A DNA stretch of 64,000 nucleotides from JAHEKB01 sp049115575 (GTDB lineage: Bacteria; Bacteroidota; Bacteroidia; NS11-12g; UBA9320), in assembly GCA_049115575.1 (NCBI GenBank), contig JAGDZU010000001.1, positions 310,001 to 374,000 of the forward strand. The letters are read 5' to 3'. Positions 51,636 to 59,771 of this stretch are shown piece after piece (position 1 is the stretch's first letter; every line of letters begins with the position of its first letter). The notes below the pieces were generated by a model. The model was not told the DNA's origin. It was given only the letters and a program-made list of their open reading frames with translations, and did no database searches. The position numbers and the translations under genes are program-made.

Positions 51636-52955
51636 CTAGATTTCTCTATTTGTATCCCAAGCCTCTAAATATTCGGCTACTCGCTTTACAAACATTCCAC
51701 CCAAAGCTCCGTCTACCACTCTGTGATCATAAGAGTGAGATAAATACATTTTGTGCCTTATGGCTATAACGTCTCCTTGTTCTGTTTCCAAAACTGCCGG
51801 CATTTTTCTAATAGCGCCCATGGCCATAATAGCCACCTGTGGTTGGTTAATGATTGGAGTTCCTAAGACATTGCCAAAAGTACCAACATTGGTAATGGTA
51901 TATGTGCCATCTTGTATTTCCTCAGGCTTGAGTTTGTTTTCTCTAGCCCTATTGGCCAAATCATTTACAGTCTTAGCTAATCCTGTAAGATTCATGAAAT
52001 CTGCATTCTTTATTACCGGAACGATTAGGTTTCCAGTGGGTAATGCTGCAGCCATGCCAATATTGATGTTCTTTTTCTTGATAATGTTATTACCATCAAG
52101 ACTGATGTTGATCATTGGAAAGTCCTTAATAGCTTTAACAATGGCCTCAATGAAAATAGGAGTGAAGGTGATGTTTTCACCCTCTCTGGCTTTAAATTCT
52201 CCTTTAACTCTATTCCTCCAATTTACCAGATTAGTTACATCTGCTTCTACAAAAGAAGTAACGTGAGGAGAAACTTGCTTGCTCATAACCATATGGTCAG
52301 CAATGAGTTTTCTCATTCTATCCATTTCAATGATCTCGTCGCCGGCATTTACGGTGATAGGAGGGCTTTGAACCTCTTTAACTGGTGTAGTCTGGGTTCT
52401 AGTTTCAACTGTGGGGGCTGGAGCTGTACTTGTTTGTGTTCCTCTTCCCTTAACGTAAGCCAGGATATCTCTTTTGGTTACACGCTCATCTTTTCCGGAG
52501 CCAGCAATTTGCTCGAGTTCAGTCATTGATATGCCTTCTGTTCTTGCAATGTTCATGACTAAAGGAGAATAAAAGCGATCACCACTTCCATTGCTCAAAC
52601 TAGGAGCGCTAGCAACATCTTTAGCAATATCCACTGTTCTACTCACTTCTGATGTTACAGGTTGTGCTACTTCAACAGCAGGTTCCTCAACTGTGCTTTC
52701 TACGGTGACCTCTCCTGAAGTATTAATGATAGCAATGGCTTCTCCAACCTTTACTACATCGCCTTCCGCATATAATTGCTTTACAAGAGTTCCTGCTTCC
52801 ATTGAAGGAACTTCAGAATCAACTTTGTCTGTGGCTATTTCAAGAACAGCTTCATCTATTTCAATGGATTCACCTTCGCTCTTTAACCAACTGATAATAG
52901 TGGCTTCTGCAATACTCTCACCCATTTTGGGCATGATCAATTTATATTCTGCCAT
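51636..52955 (-). CDS. 2-oxoacid dehydrogenase E2 acyltransferase
   Basis: A protein of 439 residues. The lipoyl domain has the modified lysine in LEIATDKVDSEVPS (K44). A Thr/Pro/Val-rich linker follows, then the E1/E3-binding domain (PLVMNIARTEGISMTELEQI to VTKRDILAYV, about 131-170), a second linker and the catalytic domain with SHSYDHRVVDG (H411). It transfers acyl groups from lipoate to CoA. It could belong to the branched-chain, pyruvate or 2-oxoglutarate complex; no E1 or E3 gene is nearby. A near-match promoter box (GAAATTTG) ends 14 nt before the start. Confidence 0.9.
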   Translation of the reverse strand: MAEYKLIMPKMGESIAEATIISWLKSEGESIEIDEAVLEIATDKVDSEVPSMEAGTLVKQLYAEGDVVKVGEAIAIINTSGEVTVESTVEEPAVEVAQPVTSEVSRTVDIAKDVASAPSLSNGSGDRFYSPLVMNIARTEGISMTELEQIAGSGKDERVTKRDILAYVKGRGTQTSTAPAPTVETRTQTTPVKEVQSPPITVNAGDEIIEMDRMRKLIADHMVMSKQVSPHVTSFVEADVTNLVNWRNRVKGEFKAREGENITFTPIFIEAIVKAIKDFPMINISLDGNNIIKKKNINIGMAAALPTGNLIVPVIKNADFMNLTGLAKTVNDLANRARENKLKPEEIQDGTYTITNVGTFGNVLGTPIINQPQVAIMAMGAIRKMPAVLETEQGDVIAIRHKMYLSHSYDHRVVDGALGGMFVKRVAEYLEAWDTNREI

Positions 52956-53065
52956 AGCTTTTCGGGCTGCAAATTTCGTTGATTTCAGGCTTTAAAGCTA
53001 ATAATCATCATTACAATTTGTGTAATAGAAAATAAAGCGTTGAATATGTATTTTCGTTTGCTACA

Positions 53066-53779
53066 ATGGAGCTTAAAAATAAAACGGTAGTGGTAACAGG
53101 TGTGAGCAAAGGTATAGGCAGAGCGCTTGTAGATCTTTACTTAAACGAAGGATGTTTGGTAATTGGCTTGGGAAGGAATTCAGCGCAAACTAATCACCCT
53201 CAGTTTCATTTTATAAAAACGGATGTTCGTTCTGAGGATGAAGTCTCAAAGGCTTTTGAACAGATTAGAACTGAGATTAGCAAGGAAATTCACATTCTAA
53301 TTAATAATGCCGGCCTAGGTTATTTCGGCAAAATTGAGAATCTTGAAATGGCGCAGATGAGACAAATGTTTGAAACGAATGTCTACAGTGTATTCTATAC
53401 GGCTAAAGAAGTAGTTCCTATGATGAAAACTCAAGAGTATGGTCATATATTCAATATAGCTTCCACCGCTGGTTTAGAGTCTTATCCCGAGGTAGCCGCT
53501 TATTGTGGAAGCAAGTTTGCTGTACGAGCTATTTCTGGAAGCATGTATAAAGAATTGCGAGATTTTAGAATCAAGGTGACTTGCGTCTATCCTGGCTCAG
53601 TAAAAACAGACTTCTTTAGAAACAACAAATACATAGAGCCGCATGATTATATGCTATTGCCCGAAGATGTTGCTCAAATGATAGTTCATGCGAGCCAGAC
53701 TCCCGACAATTTCCATCAAGTCAATTTGGAAGTGAGACCTCTTCAACCCAAAGGTCCGAGAAAGTCTAAAGAGGGGTAA
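53066..53779 (+). CDS. short-chain dehydrogenase/reductase
   Basis: A protein of 237 residues of the classical SDR type. VVTGVSKGIGRALVDLYL binds NAD(P), NNAGLG follows, and the catalytic residues are Ser in NIASTAG and Tyr/Lys in YCGSKFA. The KELRDFRIKVTCVYPGSVKTDFF segment is typical of ketoreductases. Substrate cannot be told. The 3' end overlaps the convergent transglutaminase-like gene by 14 nt. A near-match promoter box (TATTTTCG) ends 11 nt before the ATG. Confidence 0.82.
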   Translation: MELKNKTVVVTGVSKGIGRALVDLYLNEGCLVIGLGRNSAQTNHPQFHFIKTDVRSEDEVSKAFEQIRTEISKEIHILINNAGLGYFGKIENLEMAQMRQMFETNVYSVFYTAKEVVPMMKTQEYGHIFNIASTAGLESYPEVAAYCGSKFAVRAISGSMYKELRDFRIKVTCVYPGSVKTDFFRNNKYIEPHDYMLLPEDVAQMIVHASQTPDNFHQVNLEVRPLQPKGPRKSKEG

Positions 53780-54938
53780 CCTTAGTTACTCGTTTAAGGC
53801 TAATTCCACTGTAACCCAAACGGGGCAGTTGAGCTGTAGGTTCACAAGCTACATATGATTTTCCAGCATATTTGAATGAATAAGAATCTTCATAGTTTGG
53901 AATTTGAAGACCAATGCTCAAATGTTCATCGTGCTCAAAGTATAAGGCAACAGATGAAACCCCGGCTACCTCTTTGGCTAAGTAAGAAAGTAAGAATGTT
54001 TTGTCTTCACAATCAGCGGTTTTGGCCATCACAGTTTGTTCAGGATAGTAATACCTCTCTTCTCCATATTTGCTGTAATCACTGCCATAGGGAACAACTT
54101 GTTGTACAAAAGCTAAAAGAAAATGTGCTTTTTCAGCCTTGGTCATATGCTGAGTCATCCTTTTCAAGTATTTGATAAGACTCCCTTTCATCTCATTAGA
54201 CATAGACTGTTTAGTATACATATTTCCAAGACCGTGCATTGGTAAGTCTTTTAAATAATCTATAAGAGATTTATTGGAAACTGTTTCAATTTCATAGTTG
54301 ACTCCACCATGTCTAAACTCAATATCTCTAGCTGATGTAATAGCATTGATTCTCGGTAGCACCATAGGATTTTGAGAGAATGTTCTATAGCTCCTGGAAT
54401 CATCCATGAAGATGAAATGTTTGCCACCTGAGCTGCGTTTGGTGAAGTCTAAATCTTTATAGGTCTTTCTATTGTACTGTATATAGAGATATCTACCAGG
54501 GTTAAAAGAAAGATTGGCCATACAATTCAGTTTCTTCCCTGTTCTAGTTAAAATTACATCGTACCCCAATTGTTTAAGTATGAGGTATTTCACAAAGACA
54601 GATTCGTTGTCTTTCTTTTCTCCAAATGTGTTTTCAATGAATTGGTTTACCAAGAGCGTTAAACCAATATCGTCTAATCCAAATGCCTTCTTTAGCTGCT
54701 TGAGTTCAAATGCAGTTCTTTTTAAGTTGTTGTTACGCAGAACACTGGCTTTGTATTCCAAGGAAGACTGATCAAGCTCATTTAACTCTAATGAGCTGAT
54801 TCTTAAATCATAGCCCAATTGAACCTCATGCCCATAGAAATCTAATTCTCCAGTAAAATAGGATCCCGCATTTGTGTTAAAATTAACAGCAAACACAATG
54901 AGCATCATAGAGAAAAGATATCTAACCGTTTGTAACAT
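53766..54938 (-). CDS. secreted transglutaminase-like cysteine-protease-fold protein
   Basis: A protein of 390 residues with a signal peptide (YLFSMMLIVFAVNFNTNA). The core motif is YYPEQTVMAKTADCEDKTFLLSYLAKEV, with the catalytic cysteine in DCED, followed by SVALYFEHDEHLSIGLQI with the histidine. This matches transglutaminase-like proteins found across Bacteroidota, which act as hydrolases or cross-linking enzymes on the periplasmic or outer side. The first 260 residues are a conserved non-catalytic domain. It overlaps the SDR gene convergently by 14 nt. Activity is inferred. Confidence 0.72.
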   Translation of the reverse strand: MLQTVRYLFSMMLIVFAVNFNTNAGSYFTGELDFYGHEVQLGYDLRISSLELNELDQSSLEYKASVLRNNNLKRTAFELKQLKKAFGLDDIGLTLLVNQFIENTFGEKKDNESVFVKYLILKQLGYDVILTRTGKKLNCMANLSFNPGRYLYIQYNRKTYKDLDFTKRSSGGKHFIFMDDSRSYRTFSQNPMVLPRINAITSARDIEFRHGGVNYEIETVSNKSLIDYLKDLPMHGLGNMYTKQSMSNEMKGSLIKYLKRMTQHMTKAEKAHFLLAFVQQVVPYGSDYSKYGEERYYYPEQTVMAKTADCEDKTFLLSYLAKEVAGVSSVALYFEHDEHLSIGLQIPNYEDSYSFKYAGKSYVACEPTAQLPRLGYSGISLKRVTKVTPL

Positions 54939-54970
54939 CTCTTAAAATAACTCAAAACAGATGCCAAATA

Positions 54971-55582
54971 TTATTTGCCTAGTTTCCACATACTACTAAA
55001 AAGGAACCCCTTAGATAAAGTGCTGGTTTTCAGGTGAGTTAAATTGGATTGGGCTAATGTAGCCTGTATGTCTTCAAGATACGGCAAAGGGTGAGAAGTG
55101 AACAGTCTAAAGAACAGTATGGTAGATTTCAGTAAAAATGATTGCCATATGTTTTGTGTTTTACCAAAATCTGATACGAGAATTAAAGCATCAGGATGAA
55201 GTATATCTTTTAGCTTAGAGCATAGATTATGAATCTGCTCCTTAGTGAAAATATCAAGTATAAATGGAAGAATGATTATGTCAAAATTGCCATTCTCAGG
55301 AAGCTCTTCGGTATGCTCAAAATATATTTTTTCAAAAGGGTTAATCTTTTGAGCTAGTGCAATCATTTTATCTGATGCATCCAAGTAATGAACTTCTAAA
55401 TGTGGACAATGTGCGAATAAATGAGGGAGTATTTTGCCATCTCCACCTCCAAAAATTAAAACGGAACCGTCTTTTTTTAATTCTTGAAAGTGCAAAGTCT
55501 GCACTTTTATAAGTTGGTTGCCATAAATGATTTTTGAAAGAAAGGAGTAGTAAGGTGCTATGCGGTTGTAGCTGTTGATCAA
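54971..55582 (-). CDS. SAM-dependent methyltransferase, start uncertain
   Basis: About 203 residues if translation starts at TTG 55582 (INSYNRIAPYYSFLSKIIYGN). The longest frame begins at GTG 55627, but that codon lies in the loop of the dnaN terminator hairpin and is unlikely. The Rossmann motif VLIFGGGDGKILPHLFAHCP binds SAM and LEVHYLDASDKMIALAQK the second strand, followed by FDIIILPFILDIF. This is a class I methyltransferase of the ubiquinone/menaquinone-biosynthesis type. The substrate is unknown. A near-match promoter box, AAGATTTG, ends about 14 nt before TTG 55582. Confidence 0.7.
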   Translation of the reverse strand: MINSYNRIAPYYSFLSKIIYGNQLIKVQTLHFQELKKDGSVLIFGGGDGKILPHLFAHCPHLEVHYLDASDKMIALAQKINPFEKIYFEHTEELPENGNFDIIILPFILDIFTKEQIHNLCSKLKDILHPDALILVSDFGKTQNIWQSFLLKSTILFFRLFTSHPLPYLEDIQATLAQSNLTHLKTSTLSKGFLFSSMWKLGK

Positions 55583-55605
55583 GGAGTTATAAAAGTCAAA
55601 TCTTT

Positions 55606-55643
55606 TAAAAAGTAAAAGCCCCAGCACCTTGTACTGAGGCTTT
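55606..55643 (-). terminator. intrinsic terminator of dnaN
   Basis: Ten-bp arms AAAGCCTCAG and CTGGGGCTTT (one G-T) with a 9-nt loop, followed by TTTTACTTTTT on the minus strand. It lies 96 nt after the dnaN stop. Confidence 0.75.
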
Positions 55644-55738
55644 AGATTGGCTTTCTGACTATTAAGTCTCTCAAATATAAAAAGCTTTCGCTAATTAAAT
55701 GGGAAATAGTATGGCACTATCTCAATATTACATTGAGA

Positions 55739-56863
55739 TTACATATTGTTTGCAATCATCATTGGCATGATGAGCATAAGCAAATCTTCATTCTCTTCAT
55801 TGGTACCTGGAAGAATAATTCCAGCGCGATTTGGAGTAGATAATTCTATGTTAATTTGATTTGTGTGCATGTTCTGCAACATCTCTAAAAGTAACTTGGC
55901 ATTAAAGCCAATTTCCATATCCTCACCTGCATAATCACAACCCAATCTTTCAACCGCTTCATTGCTAAGATCAATGTCTTCTGCTGAGATGGTCAGTTCA
56001 CTTCCTGTGATCTTAATATTGATTTGGTTGGTGGTTTTATTTGCGAATATGCTAATACGCTTAACAGAGTTCAAAAACTCTTGTCTTGACAATTGAAGTT
56101 TGTTAGGATTATCTTCAGGTATAACGGCACGGTAATCTGGGTATTTTTCATCAATTAGCCTACAGATAAGGCTCACATCTCCAAAGCTGAAAAAGGCGTT
56201 TGATTCATTCAAGTTGATATTGACATCAGAATCGTCATGAGGCAAGTTTGACTTTAAAAGATTCAATGCTTTTTTAGGCAATATGAAATTACTGCTGATT
56301 CCTGGCTTTACATCAGCTCTTTGAACTTTAACTAATCTGTTGGCATCTGTGGCTACAAATGTGGCATGATCATTTTCTAATTGCACATAAACTCCGGTCA
56401 AGCTTAATCTCAATTCATCATTGCCAGAAGCAAACAAGCTTTTGGCAATAGAAGAGGAGAGTATGCCAGCATTCATGCTAAATGCATTGTCTGAAGACAC
56501 ATCTGGTATACGTGGGAAATCATCCCCATTTTGACCAATCAATTTATATCTACCAAATTCAGATTTGATCTCGACGCTATAATTGTCTTTGTTAATACTG
56601 AAGGTAACCGGTTGATTGGGCAAAGATCTCAATGTATCCATACACAATTTTGAAGGAACCGCAATTCGAATAGATTCGTCTGCTTGTACTTCCATTTGGG
56701 TGCTCATAGAAGTTTCCAAATCAGTGGCAGTAACGTTGAGTTTGCCATCGGCAATATCAAAAAGGAAGTGGTCAAGTATAGGTATGACCGGTTTTGAAAC
56801 GATGGTTCCGCTAACTACTTGAAGCTTGTGAAGTAGCTGATCAGTATTTACAATAAATTTCAT
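55739..56863 (-). CDS. dnaN: DNA polymerase III beta subunit (sliding clamp)
   Basis: A protein of 374 residues forming the DNA clamp that holds the replicative polymerase. Three domains are visible: KFIVNTDQLLHKLQVVSGTIVSK at the start, EFGRYKLIGQNGDDFPRIPD at the first-domain end, FVATDANRLVKVQ and ALNLLKSNLPHDDS in the second, and IRL-type GFNAKLLLEMLQNM with ILPGTNEENEDLLMLIMPM at the end. The final MPM-plus-residues segment is the usual clamp C-terminus. Length is normal. It stands without dnaA or recF in the neighbourhood, as in many Bacteroidota. Confidence 0.96.
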   Translation of the reverse strand: MKFIVNTDQLLHKLQVVSGTIVSKPVIPILDHFLFDIADGKLNVTATDLETSMSTQMEVQADESIRIAVPSKLCMDTLRSLPNQPVTFSINKDNYSVEIKSEFGRYKLIGQNGDDFPRIPDVSSDNAFSMNAGILSSSIAKSLFASGNDELRLSLTGVYVQLENDHATFVATDANRLVKVQRADVKPGISSNFILPKKALNLLKSNLPHDDSDVNINLNESNAFFSFGDVSLICRLIDEKYPDYRAVIPEDNPNKLQLSRQEFLNSVKRISIFANKTTNQINIKITGSELTISAEDIDLSNEAVERLGCDYAGEDMEIGFNAKLLLEMLQNMHTNQINIELSTPNRAGIILPGTNEENEDLLMLIMPMMIANNM

Positions 56864-57024
56864 TTGTGCTTTATAATCTAAAACTGCTCAAAATAAACTC
56901 AATTTTCAAATCTCATCAAACAATCAAGTAATTAGTTTTCAAAATATCAGCGATTTTTTTGCACCCTTTCGCTCACAAATCATGCAATTGAGAAAAAAGT
57001 CCGTGCTATGAGCGCTTTAGAGCG

Positions 57025-58218
57025 TTATTTCAGGCATTCTTCGTAGAATTCTATTAATTGCTCAGCTACTGCGGAAATGGAGTATTTATGCTCTATGAGT
57101 GCTTTAGCATTTTGCACCATCTCTTTAATTTGAGAAGGTTCATTAATCATATATTCCACAGCGGATTTGAATTCATCAAGGTTATTGGCTATTAACAGAT
57201 GTTCTTTGTGTTTGCATTCGATCCCTTGAGCTCCTATGGTGGTGCTAATTACAAGCTTACCCGCAGCCATGGCTTCCAAGATTTTAAGTCTAATTCCGCT
57301 GCCAGAGAGTAATGGTACTAAACATACATCCAGCTCTTGTACAAATTCAATGGCATCTTCAACATAGTCCATAACATGTATCTGTTCAGTGGTTTGGAAT
57401 TCATCTGACTTGAGTCCTTTCCCTGCAATGTGAAATCTCAACTTTTCATATTTGCTACTGAGCTCGGGGAATATTTCTTGTAAGAACCATTGAACCGCTT
57501 CCTTATTAGCATGCCATTCCAAAGATCCTAAATGGTACCAATTATAAATGCCATGGCTAGGGTTAAACTTCCAATAGTTCAAGTCTATTCCTGCGGGTGC
57601 AACCATAGATGGAACATTACTGTTCCAATTAGTGAATTTATCTAAATCGTTTTGAGTCACTGGAACAAGTGCATCTACTTTTTGTATCAGCCCTTTTTCA
57701 TATTGCTTCAACCTTTTGGAAAGCAGATTCAAGTATTCCTTTTTAAGAGGATTCTTACTGGATGATGCCAGACGCTCCCAAATCTCGTATTCTGCATTGT
57801 GCATCCTTAAGCTTAATAGACCACTGTGTTTAGAACGAATCGTTTCAACATAAGGTCCGGCATAGGTTCCTTCGAGTTGTACAACATCAAATTGGAATTT
57901 ATCTAGCAGCTGAGATAATTCAACCTTGAAGCTTTCATTTTCAAAGCGATCTACATTGTATGAAGAATTAGCAAATAGATTTTTAAAAGCTTCCGTCACT
58001 TTAAGATCTGTATCAATTGGGTGTATGAGAAGCTTAGCGTATTTAGATAATTCCTTTTCTGCTGCTGCGATATCAGTATGGTGTTTAAAGGCGTCTAGGC
58101 AATAGAGATAGACCTCGTGCCCAGCTTCAGAAAAAGCTTTGGTGAAGTTATAAATTCCTATGGTGCCGCCTTCATTCAATGGCCATGGCACTCTATTTGA
58201 AACCTGGAGTATCTTCAT
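57025..58218 (-). CDS. family 1 (GT-B) glycosyltransferase
   Basis: A protein of 397 residues. The start (KILQVSNRVPWPLNEGGTIGIYNFTKAF) is the GT-B N-terminal domain, and the C-terminal domain contains HIAGKG, DVCLVPLLSGSGIRLKILEAMAAGKLVISTTIGAQGIE, the nucleotide-sugar binding glutamate of GT4 enzymes. It acts in the cytoplasm on an activated sugar, probably for an LPS or surface glycan. Its start overlaps the LptF/G-like permease stop by 4 nt (ATGA), so the two are made together. Confidence 0.82.
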   Translation of the reverse strand: MKILQVSNRVPWPLNEGGTIGIYNFTKAFSEAGHEVYLYCLDAFKHHTDIAAAEKELSKYAKLLIHPIDTDLKVTEAFKNLFANSSYNVDRFENESFKVELSQLLDKFQFDVVQLEGTYAGPYVETIRSKHSGLLSLRMHNAEYEIWERLASSSKNPLKKEYLNLLSKRLKQYEKGLIQKVDALVPVTQNDLDKFTNWNSNVPSMVAPAGIDLNYWKFNPSHGIYNWYHLGSLEWHANKEAVQWFLQEIFPELSSKYEKLRFHIAGKGLKSDEFQTTEQIHVMDYVEDAIEFVQELDVCLVPLLSGSGIRLKILEAMAAGKLVISTTIGAQGIECKHKEHLLIANNLDEFKSAVEYMINEPSQIKEMVQNAKALIEHKYSISAVAEQLIEFYEECLK

Positions 58219-59711
58219 CTGCGCTTGAAAAATTTGAAAATTCTCTGATAGGAATCGGCATCAAATAGTTTGGAATCCGTACTCGCTTTATAAGTTAGGA
58301 ATATGGCAAAAGGGAATAGTATTATAGTACTCAACCACATGCCATTGAAAGCACTGAGTTCTCCTTGTTTCACCAGTTTTTCACCAAACACATTTATGAT
58401 ATAATATAAAATGAATATGAGGATAGATATTACCAATGGAAGACCGAATCCTCCTTTTCTAATTATAGCCCCAAGAGGAGCTCCAACAAAGAATAGCAGA
58501 ATGCAGGATACAGCTAGAGTGTACTTTTTATGCCACTCGGCTTGGTATTTGGCTTTGAGCTCGTGATTGTCTTTAGAATCCACTCTGTTATTCCTGCTTA
58601 TTCGGCTCATGTTCTGAACACTTTGAATGGCTTTCTCAAGTAATTGCTCTCGGTCTAAGGCTTTTTTAGTAACAGTGGGAGAGGTCATGCTCAAATTGAC
58701 AAGTCTTCTCGCCGAAGTGTCTTTGTGTGTCTGCTTCCTTTTAGTCTTAGCCCTGGCCATGAGTTCATCTATACGAGCATCAACATCATCAGATTCTACT
58801 TGAATGCTGTCAGTTGGAATGTTGAAATAGGGTTCTAAATACCTACTCAAATTACTTCCTTTCTTTGTGATTATTTCTTCAAGTGAATCGATTTTAGTAT
58901 CCAATTCATAAACATTGAGCATTCTGTGATCTTCTTTGAATAACTCCTTTTTAGTACGACTAAATTGAAGCTCAGAAAGGTCAATGGCCATTTCATATTC
59001 TTTGAACTTCATGGTGTTATGTTGCATACGTTCTTTGTATGCTTTGTCTTCAACTACTTCTTGATATCGGATTCCATTACTCAATTCAAGCATCATAAAT
59101 CTCTCATCCTCAGTAATGTACATTTTACCTTTTTCCGCAACTAAGATGTTGTTATTGCCCTTTTTTCTGCGCTCATAAACGTAAATGAGTATATCTTCTA
59201 TGGTCTGACCATCGCTGTGTTTTTTACCAACCCGTATAGCATAACCATCTATGTCTTTATAAAACACATTGTCCGTTATGTTGAGTGCTGGTTTTTTGTT
59301 AGTGACATCATAGAGCAGAGCTCCCCAGCTCAAATTCGCCTTAGGTATGAGATAGTTAGAGGTGTAGAACGCTGAGATAGCTAATAATATACTGAACACA
59401 AATAGAGGTCTCATGGCTCTTAGTAGCGAGATTCCCGCAGACTTAACCGCAACCAATTCATAGCGTTCACCTAGATTCCCAAAGGTCATTATGGAAGATA
59501 GGAGTATAGCCAATGGTAGGGCTAAAGGAATAAGATGAATAGCAAAATAGAAGATGAATTCCATGATAACGGAAACACCTAAACCTTTACCTACCAAGTC
59601 TTCTAAGTATTTCCAAAGAGTTTGCATTAAAAACAAAAACAAGGAAATGAAGAAGGTCCCAATAAATGGTCCTATAAATGACTTGATAAATAAGAGATGG
59701 AGCTTTTTCAA
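58215..59711 (-). CDS. LptF/LptG-family LPS export permease
   Basis: A protein of 498 residues. An N-terminal block of helices (FIGPFIGTFFISLFLFLMQTLW, MEFIFYFAIHLIPLALPLAILLSSI) precedes a large periplasmic domain, and the C-terminus has the last helices (ILLFFVGAPLGAIIRKGGFGLPLVISILIFIL). The family pumps LPS out of the inner membrane with LptB. It is longer than the common 360-residue form; a charged insert of about 120 residues between residues 260 and 390 accounts for this. The start is TTG 59711, 8 nt after a strong AGGAGG, the clearest Shine-Dalgarno in the window. Confidence 0.82.
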   Translation of the reverse strand: MKKLHLLFIKSFIGPFIGTFFISLFLFLMQTLWKYLEDLVGKGLGVSVIMEFIFYFAIHLIPLALPLAILLSSIMTFGNLGERYELVAVKSAGISLLRAMRPLFVFSILLAISAFYTSNYLIPKANLSWGALLYDVTNKKPALNITDNVFYKDIDGYAIRVGKKHSDGQTIEDILIYVYERRKKGNNNILVAEKGKMYITEDERFMMLELSNGIRYQEVVEDKAYKERMQHNTMKFKEYEMAIDLSELQFSRTKKELFKEDHRMLNVYELDTKIDSLEEIITKKGSNLSRYLEPYFNIPTDSIQVESDDVDARIDELMARAKTKRKQTHKDTSARRLVNLSMTSPTVTKKALDREQLLEKAIQSVQNMSRISRNNRVDSKDNHELKAKYQAEWHKKYTLAVSCILLFFVGAPLGAIIRKGGFGLPLVISILIFILYYIINVFGEKLVKQGELSAFNGMWLSTIILFPFAIFLTYKASTDSKLFDADSYQRIFKFFKRR

Positions 59712-59719
59712 TTCTTTTT

Positions 59720-59733
59720 CCTCCTCAAAAATA
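59720..59733 (-). promoter_or_regulatory. -7 box TATTTTTG and AGGAGG ribosome-binding site
   Basis: On the minus strand TATTTTTG (59733-59726) is followed immediately by AGGAGG (59725-59720), 8 nt before the TTG start at 59711. Whether the SD is transcribed depends on the exact start site. Confidence 0.45.
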
Positions 59734-59771
59734 GAACGCCTAATCAGCTTTTTCTATTTCAATCCGTTTAA

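Noticed and set aside
51751..52266. 171-residue frame on the plus strand
   Set aside because: It is fully antisense to the E2 acyltransferase catalytic domain and its composition mirrors that gene.
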